64,000 nt of DNA from Hungatella sp. UBA3048 (lineage in GTDB: Bacteria > Bacillota > Clostridia > Lachnospirales > Lachnospiraceae). The DNA lies in assembly GCA_002367105.1 (NCBI GenBank), contig DFCS01000025.1, forward strand, positions 62,001 through 126,000, in the 5' to 3' direction. Position numbers and translations under genes: made by a program. Positions 51,977 to 59,394 of this stretch are shown here, one piece after another. Below the pieces are notes generated by a model. The model was not told where the DNA came from. It worked only from the letters and a program-made list of their open reading frames with translations, and made no database searches. The stretch's first letter is position 1. Each line of letters opens with the position of its first letter.

Positions 51977-52945
51977 TTAATTTCCCTCCATGAAAATCAT
52001 TTCTCCCTGATGGCTCATCGCCCTTGAACGGCCGAGTTTTTTAGCTTCATACAATAAGCAGTCTGCTTGCCCTAATAACTTCCTGTATGACACAGCCTGA
52101 AAGCGGCTGTTTATAGTCACAATTCCAGCACTGAATGTCACCGGTAGCTTTGTTGTTCTTGCAAAATATTTTGTCAATTCCATGTGTATACATTTCAAAA
52201 TTTGAAAAGATTGCTTTTCATCAATATTGTCAAAAATAAACACAAATTCTTCACCTCCATACCGGCCAAGTACATCTCCTTTCCGTATATGACGGTGTGC
52301 GATATCAGAAAACTTCTCCAGAACTTTATCTCCAAACAGATGACCATACAGGTCGTTCAGTTGTTTAAAATTATCAAAGTCAATCATACATAGGCTGTAC
52401 CAAAGATTATTTCCTTCTTTAATACGCTCCTGTACCAATTTCATCAGTCCATACTTGTTGGTCGTTCCAGTAGCCAAATCAAGGGATAACAGCTCCTTTA
52501 AACGATTTTCCCGCTGCTTTAAGTCTGTAATATCCGCAAAAATTAATAATAGATATTCTTTTTCCTCATAAATTATATAGGAACCATTCAATTGAAACCA
52601 TTTTATTTCTTCCCGATCTCCATGCTTAAATGAAAATTGAATCGTGTTATTGTCTATTGACCCTCCATTTTGAATTATTCTAATCGAATGCATCAAATCA
52701 CACCGGTCATTTCCGTTTTCACTGCATTCAGCACATATCCTCCCGAAATTACTGCAATGGAAAACTTGACCAAACTGCATATCTGCCATAAGATCAGGTA
52801 TTAAGTCAAAAAATTCATACATACGTCTGTTAACATAAACAGGATGGTTTTGAATATCTAAAAAAACTTGTCCAATTCTACTGTTTTCAAACAGGTTGTA
52901 AAAAAGATTATGCTCTTGTAAAAGGTCTATTACCAGTTTCATCAT
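51977..52945 (-). CDS. Diguanylate cyclase with PAS domain
   Basis: The 322-residue protein has an N-terminal PAS domain (LFYNLFENSRIGQVFLDIQNHPVYVNRRMYEFF, about residues 14-46, to about 150) with a cysteine-rich insertion (CSNFGRICAECSENGNDRCD) and a C-terminal GGDEF domain. The active-site signature is GRYGGEEF, and the substrate region DFDNFKQLNDLYGHLFGDKVL is complete, so it should make cyclic di-GMP. The cysteine cluster may bind metal or an Fe-S cluster and make the PAS domain redox- or gas-responsive (inference). It is downstream of HD-GYP and chemoreceptor genes in the same direction. Confidence 0.88.
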   Translation of the reverse strand: MMKLVIDLLQEHNLFYNLFENSRIGQVFLDIQNHPVYVNRRMYEFFDLIPDLMADMQFGQVFHCSNFGRICAECSENGNDRCDLMHSIRIIQNGGSIDNNTIQFSFKHGDREEIKWFQLNGSYIIYEEKEYLLLIFADITDLKQRENRLKELLSLDLATGTTNKYGLMKLVQERIKEGNNLWYSLCMIDFDNFKQLNDLYGHLFGDKVLEKFSDIAHRHIRKGDVLGRYGGEEFVFIFDNIDEKQSFQILKCIHMELTKYFARTTKLPVTFSAGIVTINSRFQAVSYRKLLGQADCLLYEAKKLGRSRAMSHQGEMIFMEGN

Positions 52946-53042
52946 TCCCCCTTAAGGTTTTAATTGCTTTTTTATAATAGGTAATAGCACTGTGGATTGC
53001 ATGATAACAACTGGCCATTTAAATACTTCATCCATACAGTAC

Positions 53043-53669
53043 CTATGCATTAAAGTAAAAGGCCGTATCAGGTCTCATCAACAAGAATGCACTTACGAGC
53101 TCAGGGTCAAATTGTGTTCCCGCACATTTTTTAAGTTCCTGATAAGCATGCTCATGGGAATGGCCTTTACAATAAATCCTAGTGCTTGTCATGGCATCAA
53201 ACGCATCACAGATAGAGGTGATTCTTGCAATAAGCGGAATTTCATAACGCTTAATACCGTAAGGATAGCCGTTTCCATTCCACCACTCATGATGATACAA
53301 AGACGAATCCATTGCCAGCTGAAACAGATATTCAGGAATCCCTGATATAAGACCTTGTCTTATCTGCGTAAATAGCTTTTGGGCATACAACGGATGATCA
53401 CAGATTATAATTCTTTCAGATTTTGTTAATCTATCTGGTTTTGTCAATATACTATTGGGAATCCATACTTTGCCGATGTCATGATAAAATGCGGCTCTTC
53501 CAAAATATTTGTGTGTATCTAAGCATTCATTAAATAAGTCACATAATAGAAGTTTTTCTGTAAAGCAATCTACCAAAATGCCAACACGCTTCATATGTTG
53601 CATTTCTTCTGCCGGGAGAAGGTCAAGAATCTCCGCAACAGAACTTATTGACTCCAAAGCATTTACCAT
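53043..53669 (-). CDS. HD-GYP-type cyclic di-GMP phosphodiesterase-like protein
   Basis: The 208-residue protein is mostly an HD-GYP domain: FYHDIGKVWIPNSILTKPDRLTKSER with the HD pair, ICDHPLYAQKLF, HHEWWNGNGYPYGIKRYEIPLIARI with the HHE..G.GYP motif, and ICDAFDAMTSTRIY. Such proteins cut cyclic di-GMP. The ATG at 53669 follows GGGGGGAG; an upstream frame at 53732 has no ribosome site. Paired with the cyclase downstream it could set local cyclic di-GMP. Confidence 0.86.
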   Translation of the reverse strand: MVNALESISSVAEILDLLPAEEMQHMKRVGILVDCFTEKLLLCDLFNECLDTHKYFGRAAFYHDIGKVWIPNSILTKPDRLTKSERIIICDHPLYAQKLFTQIRQGLISGIPEYLFQLAMDSSLYHHEWWNGNGYPYGIKRYEIPLIARITSICDAFDAMTSTRIYCKGHSHEHAYQELKKCAGTQFDPELVSAFLLMRPDTAFYFNA

Positions 53670-53839
53670 ATTTCTCCCCCCAAAGAAATCCTTATGTAAA
53701 CCATATATTTTTAATATTATAATATCTTCCATTATAGGATCATGTATTATAAATAAATTAATTGGATATTTTTTTAGAATTCAACTGTATATTTTTCAAC
53801 CTGCTCCACAGGAATCTGGTTCTGCTCTGAAGATGATTT

Positions 53840-55522
53840 TCACCCGTTTGTTAGTTTAAAATGTGCAACCAGATTATTTAATGTCTCTGCCTGGGCAGAA
53901 AGCTCCTCACTGGAAGCTGCACTTTCCTCTGCTGTAGCAGAATTTGTCTGTATTACGCTAGATATCTGGTTGATTCCTAAATTGATTTGTTCAACAGTAC
54001 CGGCCTGTGCTTCTGAAGCTGCCGTGATCATTTTTATCAGCGTATTTACCGTTTTTGCTCTGCCTGCAATTTGATTTAGATGTTTTTCCGTTATAATTAC
54101 CATGTCATTTCCGTTTTCGATGGCGGTAAGGGTGTTTTGAATAAGTTCCGTAGTATCTTTCGCTGCTTCCGCACTTTTACTTGCCAAATTACGTACTTCA
54201 TCTGCCACCACTGCAAAACCTTTACCGGCTTCACCGGCCCTGGCGGCTTCCACGGCTGCATTAAGAGAAAGAATATTTGTCTGAAATGCAATATCATCAA
54301 TTGTCTTAATGATTTTTTCAATTTCGCTGGAAGTATTTTCGATTCCGCTCATGGCTTCCACCAGCTTTTTCATCTGTGTGTCACCGCTCTCAATTTCCGC
54401 AGTCGTTTCATCCATGTTTGCACTTGCTTGCCGTGCATGATCCGCATTCTGTTTCACCTTTTCAGAGACTTCGTTTATGGCCGCTGCGAGTTCTTCTGTG
54501 GAACTTGCCTGTTCGGTCGCTCCCTGCGAAAGTGCCTGTGCCCCAGCAGACATCTGTGCTGAACCTGCCGCCACCTCCTGTGATGCTGTGCTGATTTTTA
54601 AAAGAGTACCGTTTAAAGAAGCGGTAATCTGCTCCAATGATTTTTTAATGGGTGCAAAATCGTTCTGATATTCAATGTCAACTGTGATCTCCATATTGCC
54701 TCTTGAAATCTCACTGGTAACGTATGCAATATTGTGAATGTATTCCTTAAGCTCAGCTACCATCATACGCACGCTTCCAGCCAGTTCACCAAATTCATCT
54801 TTAGAGGTATAGTCTACTTCCACATCCAGCACACCGCTGGAAAGTTTCTTCATAGCTCGCTCAATCTCCCGGACTGGTACAGTAATATTTCTAATAATAT
54901 AAAAGCTTAAAAGGATCACACAGAAAAGAATAAAGATGCTGAAAATGAGAATAATAATATATGCCTTGACTTCAGCCTGTCTGGCGTTTTTATAATACTG
55001 ATCAGCTACAATCTTTGCTGAATCATTAATGGCATTGGAAAGATCACGTGAAGATCCAGCAGCTGCTATATAATCCGAAAAATACAGTTTTTTTGCAGCC
55101 TCCATATTTCCGCTTTTGTATAAATCAAGCATTTTTTGATTGAGTTCCTGCCCAGTTGCAGAGTTCTGGATTAACTCATTTAACTTTTCCTTATTAGACT
55201 TCAGTGTCAGTTTATTTTGTAAGAATGTAATTTTTTCATTAATCTCCGCACTTCTGCTGTTGAATTCCTTTTCATATTCCGCAGCTTTTTCCACATCATC
55301 AGTGGTAATCATCATTAGTAGATACTTTTCCAATGCATTCAAGGACTGATTTAATTGCTCAGTTGTATACACCACCTGATACGCACCGGAATAAAAGCCG
55401 CTAAAATAATTAGAAACAGACCGCGTGCCTATTGTAATCACACAGGCAAGAAGCATTCCAAACATCACTACAATCAGGGTAAAGCTTATAGACAACTTTT
55501 TTGCAACAGAAAAATTTTTCAT
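53840..55522 (-). CDS. Methyl-accepting chemotaxis protein
   Basis: The 560-residue receptor has an N-terminal membrane segment (about 10-32), a four-helix-bundle sensor domain (about 33-185), a second membrane segment (YIIILIFSIFILFCVILLSFYII), a HAMP domain (RNITVPVREIERAMKKLSSG) and a long signalling coiled coil with the hairpin tip IIKTIDDIAFQTNILSLNAAVEAARAGEAGKGFAVVADEVRNLA. The C-terminus (EESAASSEELSAQAETLNNLV) closely resembles the relic at 355-483. GGAGG precedes the ATG. Its upstream region carries the left inverted repeat of the recombinase element, so expression may depend on inversion. Confidence 0.92.
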   Translation of the reverse strand: MKNFSVAKKLSISFTLIVVMFGMLLACVITIGTRSVSNYFSGFYSGAYQVVYTTEQLNQSLNALEKYLLMMITTDDVEKAAEYEKEFNSRSAEINEKITFLQNKLTLKSNKEKLNELIQNSATGQELNQKMLDLYKSGNMEAAKKLYFSDYIAAAGSSRDLSNAINDSAKIVADQYYKNARQAEVKAYIIILIFSIFILFCVILLSFYIIRNITVPVREIERAMKKLSSGVLDVEVDYTSKDEFGELAGSVRMMVAELKEYIHNIAYVTSEISRGNMEITVDIEYQNDFAPIKKSLEQITASLNGTLLKISTASQEVAAGSAQMSAGAQALSQGATEQASSTEELAAAINEVSEKVKQNADHARQASANMDETTAEIESGDTQMKKLVEAMSGIENTSSEIEKIIKTIDDIAFQTNILSLNAAVEAARAGEAGKGFAVVADEVRNLASKSAEAAKDTTELIQNTLTAIENGNDMVIITEKHLNQIAGRAKTVNTLIKMITAASEAQAGTVEQINLGINQISSVIQTNSATAEESAASSEELSAQAETLNNLVAHFKLTNG

Positions 55523-55590
55523 ATTTTACCTCCTTTTTTATATATAAGCGGGCCAATAAAAATGTCACGCAATTGAATTTCATAGGCGCA

Positions 55591-55607
55591 GTTTATCCTA
55601 AACCTCG
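55591..55607 (-). repeat. Left 17-bp inverted repeat of the recombinase element
   Basis: Read on the minus strand this is CGAGGTTTAGGATAAAC, exactly inverted to the copy at 57037-57053. It sits 68 bases upstream of the chemoreceptor start, in its leader. No convincing -10/-35 pair with proper spacing was found between it and the receptor. Confidence 0.8.
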
Positions 55608-55643
55608 AAAAATTCTTGTAAACACACGTTGTTGCAACATTCT

Positions 55644-56804
55644 TTAAGCAACGGTGACTGAGTTTGTGACGGCTAATAAAGCAGTTTCCGTATGCATTAC
55701 GTACATGGCATTTAGTTTTCCCATTGCTTTCTTTTTTTGTTCATACATCGAATGTGCATAAATATTTAAAGTAATAGATACGTTGGAATGCCCCAAAATT
55801 TCGCTAAGTGTCTTAATATCTACACCCAATTCCAAGGCTCTGGTGGCAAAAGTATGTCGTATAGCGTGGAATTTACGTTTTTTCACCCTGGCATGTATTA
55901 GAAGCTTTTGAAATAGCTTTTGATATTTTCGCGGATCCATAGGCAGTTCTGTATTAGTCAGAATAAAGTGGCTTTCTTCTGAACTCTCCATATTAAGTTC
56001 ACGGGCCAAATCCAGCAAAAAATCCGGCAACGGAATTTTTCGGACTGAATGGTTACTTTTTGGCTTTCCAATAAAAAGTACGGTCTTTTTCTTTGTTTCA
56101 TTAAAATTTTTGATACGAGATACAGTTCTTGTGACAACCATCGTTCCCGCATCGAAGTCAATGTCTTCCCATTTAAGTCCACAAATTTCTCCAAGGCGTA
56201 TTCCGGTATAAAAGCAAAGAAGTATACCCAGACATCTTTTGTCTGGCGATTGAATAATAGCTTTTTCTATCTTTCTTTGTTCTTTCACGGAAAAAACCTG
56301 TACCTCTGCGGTAATTTTTCGTGGCAACTGAATAGCATTTAAAATATTATCACATTCATTGTTCCCTTTCATAATCTCCCGCAAAGCTGTTTTATAAATA
56401 GTCAGTATTTTTCTTCTGTAAGATCCAGAAAACTTTTCATGATTATTTATTCGGCATGAAAATTCAGAAGTTGTCTGAAGAGAAATTTGTTCATTCCCTT
56501 TTTCCTGATAAAAAGGAATGACATAACCAATGATACACCGATAGTAGCTTTCATAAGTTGACGGCTTAACACGACTTGCGAGATCTCCGTTAAGCCATGC
56601 TGTAAATTCTTTTGCGGCATCGCATATGATATGTGTGTTAATAGAAAGCTGTCTGCTTATATCCTCCTGCAGCAATTTCTTTTTTTCTCTTACCTCCTTG
56701 TAGGTTTTGGCATAGACATACTGATATTTCCCTGGGGATTTTAAGACCCGGCCTTCCCACCGGCCATCTTTACGTTTGTATATGTTCTCTCCGCGTCTCG
56801 GCAT
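55644..56804 (-). CDS. Tyrosine recombinase (phage-integrase family)
   Basis: The 386-residue recombinase has the AP2-like N-terminal arm-binding part (MPRRGENIYKRKDGRWEGR), a SAM-like core-binding domain (about 60-160) and a catalytic domain. Catalytic residues seen are R203 (GIRLGEI), the lysine near 251, H313 and R316 (HAIRH), H339 (LGHSN) and Y349 (LNIYAHSM). It resembles integrases of Tn916-like elements. No excisionase, relaxase or other mobile-element gene is near, and 17-bp inverted (not direct) repeats bracket the gene, so inversion of its own segment is the favoured function. AAAGGAG precedes the ATG. Confidence 0.9.
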   Translation of the reverse strand: MPRRGENIYKRKDGRWEGRVLKSPGKYQYVYAKTYKEVREKKKLLQEDISRQLSINTHIICDAAKEFTAWLNGDLASRVKPSTYESYYRCIIGYVIPFYQEKGNEQISLQTTSEFSCRINNHEKFSGSYRRKILTIYKTALREIMKGNNECDNILNAIQLPRKITAEVQVFSVKEQRKIEKAIIQSPDKRCLGILLCFYTGIRLGEICGLKWEDIDFDAGTMVVTRTVSRIKNFNETKKKTVLFIGKPKSNHSVRKIPLPDFLLDLARELNMESSEESHFILTNTELPMDPRKYQKLFQKLLIHARVKKRKFHAIRHTFATRALELGVDIKTLSEILGHSNVSITLNIYAHSMYEQKKKAMGKLNAMYVMHTETALLAVTNSVTVA

Positions 56805-56858
56805 AGATATATTCTCCTTTACGTTATTATGACCACCTTTTTGACGGCGAATAGTTAG

Positions 56859-56887
56859 ACTATATCAAAACAACATTCATATTCCAA
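56859..56887 (-). promoter_or_regulatory. Promoter of the recombinase gene
   Basis: On the minus strand TTGGAA (56887-56882) and TATAGT (56864-56859) are 17 bases apart, about 55 bases before the recombinase start. Read-through from it can also reach the chemoreceptor gene. Confidence 0.55.
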
Positions 56888-56974
56888 CAAAACATACGCT
56901 AAAATAGCAAAGCTACTGATACAGAAAACCAATTTTGCTTCCATTATAATAATAAATAAGGCGTATGTAATCTA

Positions 56975-57003
56975 TTGACTGTTTCAATAAAGTCGAATAT
57001 AAT
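56975..57003 (+). promoter_or_regulatory. Outward promoter inside the invertible segment
   Basis: TTGACT (56975-56980) is followed after exactly 17 bases by TATAAT (56998-57003), a near-consensus sigma-A promoter. It points right, out of the segment and across the right inverted repeat. No recombinase reading frame is served by it. After inversion it would point at the chemoreceptor gene. Confidence 0.75.
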
Positions 57004-57034
57004 AGAAATATGTCGTAATATTAGCAAGATTGAA

Positions 57035-57068
57035 GACGAGGTTTAGGATAAACCGCGTCATTTTTTTA
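57035..57068 (+). terminator. Terminator built on the right inverted repeat
   Basis: GACGaGGTTTA pairs with TAAACCgCGTC (57035-57059) around GGA and is followed by ATTTTTTTATT. The inner part is the 17-bp repeat (57037-57053), the outer pairs and T-run come from flanking DNA. It would end transcripts from the promoter at 56975 in the present orientation. Confidence 0.65.
57037..57053 (+). repeat. Right 17-bp inverted repeat of the recombinase element
   Basis: CGAGGTTTAGGATAAAC is the exact inverted partner of 55591-55607. The 1.4 kb between the two contains only the recombinase gene and its upstream region with two promoters. Confidence 0.8.
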
Positions 57069-57097
57069 TTATTTAACATTAATTTACGTTATGATAT

Positions 57098-57445
57098 ATG
57101 CAGTTCACTGCAAAAACAATGGGACTACAGTATATTTTTCACATAAGACATAGGTATTGTTCAAAAGACCAGAAACCACATCTTATTGAATTTTTGCATA
57201 GTATGACAGTCCCATTGTTTATAATGATGTCAAATATTTTATTCAATAGCATTAGCATATTGATGAATAAGGTTATATCCTTTTGTATTATCTTCATCTC
57301 CAGTATGAGAATTATCGTCATGTATTTTATGGCTTCAGATGAGATAAGGGGCAGAGCCTCAAATTTTCAATTATTTTTCAAATATTTTATATATGGCTGG
57401 CAAATAAAAAAAATAGAGCTATTACATCTACTTTTATTGATGTAA
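57098..57445 (+). CDS. Doubtful small hydrophobic reading frame
   Basis: The frame codes for 115 residues, with a hydrophobic centre (VPLFIMMSNILFNSISILMNKVISFCIIFISSMRIIV) that could span the membrane once or twice. No family was recognised and no ribosome site precedes the ATG. The end of the frame runs into a terminator-like hairpin. It lies downstream of the outward promoter at 56975, but a terminator intervenes. It may be a chance frame in AT-rich DNA. Confidence 0.25.
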   Translation: MQFTAKTMGLQYIFHIRHRYCSKDQKPHLIEFLHSMTVPLFIMMSNILFNSISILMNKVISFCIIFISSMRIIVMYFMASDEIRGRASNFQLFFKYFIYGWQIKKIELLHLLLLM

Positions 57446-57456
57446 TAGCTCTATTT
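57411..57456. terminator. 18-bp perfect hairpin, probable terminator
   Basis: AAATAGAGCTATTACATC (57411-57428) pairs perfectly with its complement at 57439-57456, with an A-rich 5' flank and T-rich 3' flank (TTCTTT), so it can act on both strands. Confidence 0.7.
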
Positions 57457-57532
57457 TCTTTAACTTAATGACAATGACTTGACAGGGGGCAGTTCAGATT
57501 CAATCTGTGATAAACGCTGTTATTCTTATCGA

Positions 57533-57724
57533 CTATAAAACTTTCTGCAAATTATCTGTATCCCGCATGAACGCCAATCTGTAAATACTCTCCAGACAAT
57601 CAACAAGGCTGCTATCCCCGTCGATTAATATGGATAAATCCATAGCATATGCTAATTGTTCACTATCTCCATTCATATCAAAGACCCCATTAGCTATCCT
57701 CCGTCCTTTAGCGGCCTGATAAAA
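57533..57724 (-). pseudogene. Unidentified coding remnant after the PTS IID gene
   Basis: In the same frame as the IID gene, beyond its TAG stop, the minus strand stays open for about 63 codons (including GRRIANGVFDMNGDSEQLAY and ILIDGDSSLVDCLESIYRLA) to a stop at 57535-57533. It does not look like IID sequence and has no start codon with a ribosome site. It is probably a fragment of another gene joined by deletion; the family was not recognised. Confidence 0.4.
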
Positions 57725-57727
57725 ATC

Positions 57728-58282
57728 CTAAGCGCCTTCGGTTAGTTTTTTCAAAGCATTGCCAGATATATCCGCCAGCAGCGAAAGTCCTTTTTGATAC
57801 CCAAAATCCAGGCTGTACCACATAAAACCAAGACGAATCACGTTAAACAATAAGAAAAATAAAAGCGGCCCTAAGAAATTACCCTGTAATGCAAAGCTTG
57901 CTCCAAGTGCTGCCAGTAATGGACGTAACGTTCCCAGGAAAACCGGATCACCTACACCAGCCAACGGTCCCGTCAGACCGATTTTAACCGCGTTGACTGC
58001 CCCATCATCAATATCTCCTCCTAAGGCGATTTTCTCTTCCAGTGCGATATTTACGCCAAGAATAGGATTTGCCATAAACTGATGCGTGTTAAAATATTCC
58101 AGATGCCGCTTATATGCCTCAATTCGATCTCCCTTTTTGTCATAGATCTTATTCAAAACAGGAATCAGATCAAAACAATACCCTAAAGCCTGCATTCTTT
58201 CATAATTCCATGATCCCTGATGAAAAAATGTCCTTATATATACTTTTAATAAATCTTTTTTTTGTATTTTATTTACTTCCAT
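57728..58282 (-). pseudogene. PTS mannose-family IID component, C-terminally truncated
   Basis: The 184-residue product matches the N-terminal two thirds of mannose-family EIID: LLKVYIRTFFHQGSWNYERMQALGYCFDLIPVL, MANPILGVNIALEEKI, VKIGLTGPLAGVGDPVFLGTLRPLLAALGASFA. Intact IID proteins have about 270 residues; here the frame ends at LKKLTEGA, where the family continues with its membrane anchor. The truncation, with the broken IIC upstream, suggests that the transporter is dead. No IIA or IIB gene is nearby. Confidence 0.75.
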
Positions 58283-58296
58283 CTTTACTACCTCCC

Positions 58297-59067
58297 CTAA
58301 TCCAAATCGTCCCCCACTGCTAACGGCACACTGTTACCATATTCCGGATTCAGTTTCAGATAAATAAGAGCTATACAGGTTCCAATCACACCAAAGGCAA
58401 TCAGGTTGTAGTTGCTAAAGGCGGCGATAATAAATCCAAGAAAGAAGAATGGCATCAGATATCTAGCTTTCATCATATTAATAACCATTGCATAGCCCAC
58501 AACTACGATAAAACCACTAGCTACTGTAAGGCCATCGGTGATAAATGCAGGAATTGCATTTAAAGCAGACTGAACCATTTCGCCATTGATAAAGACGCAC
58601 ACCAGCAGCGCCGGAATAATGATTCTCAGAGCATGTAACAGCATCGGAATAATATGACAAATCTCGATGCCTCTCCAATTGCCTTGCTATGCATATTTAT
58701 CAGCCTTATGGATGAAATAGAGAGCAATTGTCCGAATAAAAGTATTTAAGATATGACCTGTCATTGCAATCGGAATAGCTACCCCTATTCCAGAAGCAAT
58801 ACTCTGCTTTCCTACAATTACAAGAATCGTTGATATAACTCCCGCCAATGCAACATCCGGCGGCAGCGCCGCCCCAATATTCATCCAGCCCAAACTCATC
58901 ATTTCCAAGGTACCGCCCAGGATAATACCCGACTTGACATCCCCCAGAATCAGTCCTAGAAGGGTACAAACAATCAGGGGTCTTTCAAACTGAGAATTCT
59001 CCAACACACTCTCAATACCTGCCAGACCACCAACTAAAAGAACAAGAATAATCTGTATGCCACTCAT
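58297..59067 (-). pseudogene. PTS mannose-family IIC component with in-frame amber stop
   Basis: Two pieces in the same frame form a nearly complete EIIC: residues from MSGIQIILVLLVGGLAGIESVLE through LGWMNIGAALPPDVALAGVIS to HKADKYA, then TAG at 58689-58687, then QGNWRGIEICHIIPMLLHALR to the end at 58297. The stop falls at the place where IIC proteins have a continuous loop, so it is a point nonsense mutation rather than a gene boundary. The total length of about 256 codons equals the family's usual size. Confidence 0.75.
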
Positions 59068-59280
59068 CTCCCCATTACTTATATTTTTCTCATCTGCATA
59101 TTCCTCGCGCAATGACATACCCATTTTTTCAGCCACTTTTCTTGACGGAATATTTGTACACTTCTGATACGAAAAAATCTCATCAATATGATAGCCGATT
59201 TCTGGAAACAAATTTCCATCACCATGAATATTTTGCATGGTAATTCCACAATCCAAAGCCGTATTTACTATAGTTATCAA
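59068..59280 (-). pseudogene. Acetyltransferase (GNAT) fragments fused in front of IIC
   Basis: The frame upstream of IIC encodes NLFPEIGYHI and then TNIPSRKVAEKMGMSLREEYADE, which match two separated blocks of RimJ-like GNAT acetyltransferases with the part between them missing. It runs in frame into the IIC start. It is a decayed gene, not a real N-terminal domain of IIC. Confidence 0.5.
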
Positions 59281-59338
59281 AATTCCTTACCCCAGAGCGG
59301 AATTTAAATTTTGCTGATGCCTGACAAGCGTCTGACAC

Positions 59339-59386
59339 TTAAATAAAAAGGACGCATCACGTAAGCAATGCATCCTTTTTATTTAA
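59339..59386. terminator. Terminator of the surface-protein gene
   Basis: TTAAATAAAAAGGA (59339-59352) pairs with TCCTTTTTATTTAA (59373-59386), with an inner GCAT/ATGC pairing. It lies just 9 bases downstream of the surface-protein stop codon. Confidence 0.75.
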
Positions 59387-59394
59387 AACTCCTA

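Noticed and set aside
55591..57053. Reading the 17-bp repeats as attL/attR of an integrated element
   Set aside because: Attachment sites left by integration are direct repeats; these are inverted, and no other mobile-element genes lie between them.
57139..57321. Small minus-strand frame in the gap right of the recombinase
   Set aside because: Sixty codons without ribosome site or family resemblance in AT-rich DNA; not supported.
57533..59067. UAG recoding (amber as sense codon) in the PTS genes
   Set aside because: Only decayed genes carry in-frame TAGs, and the IID frame continues into unrelated sequence, so nonsense mutation and deletion explain the data better.
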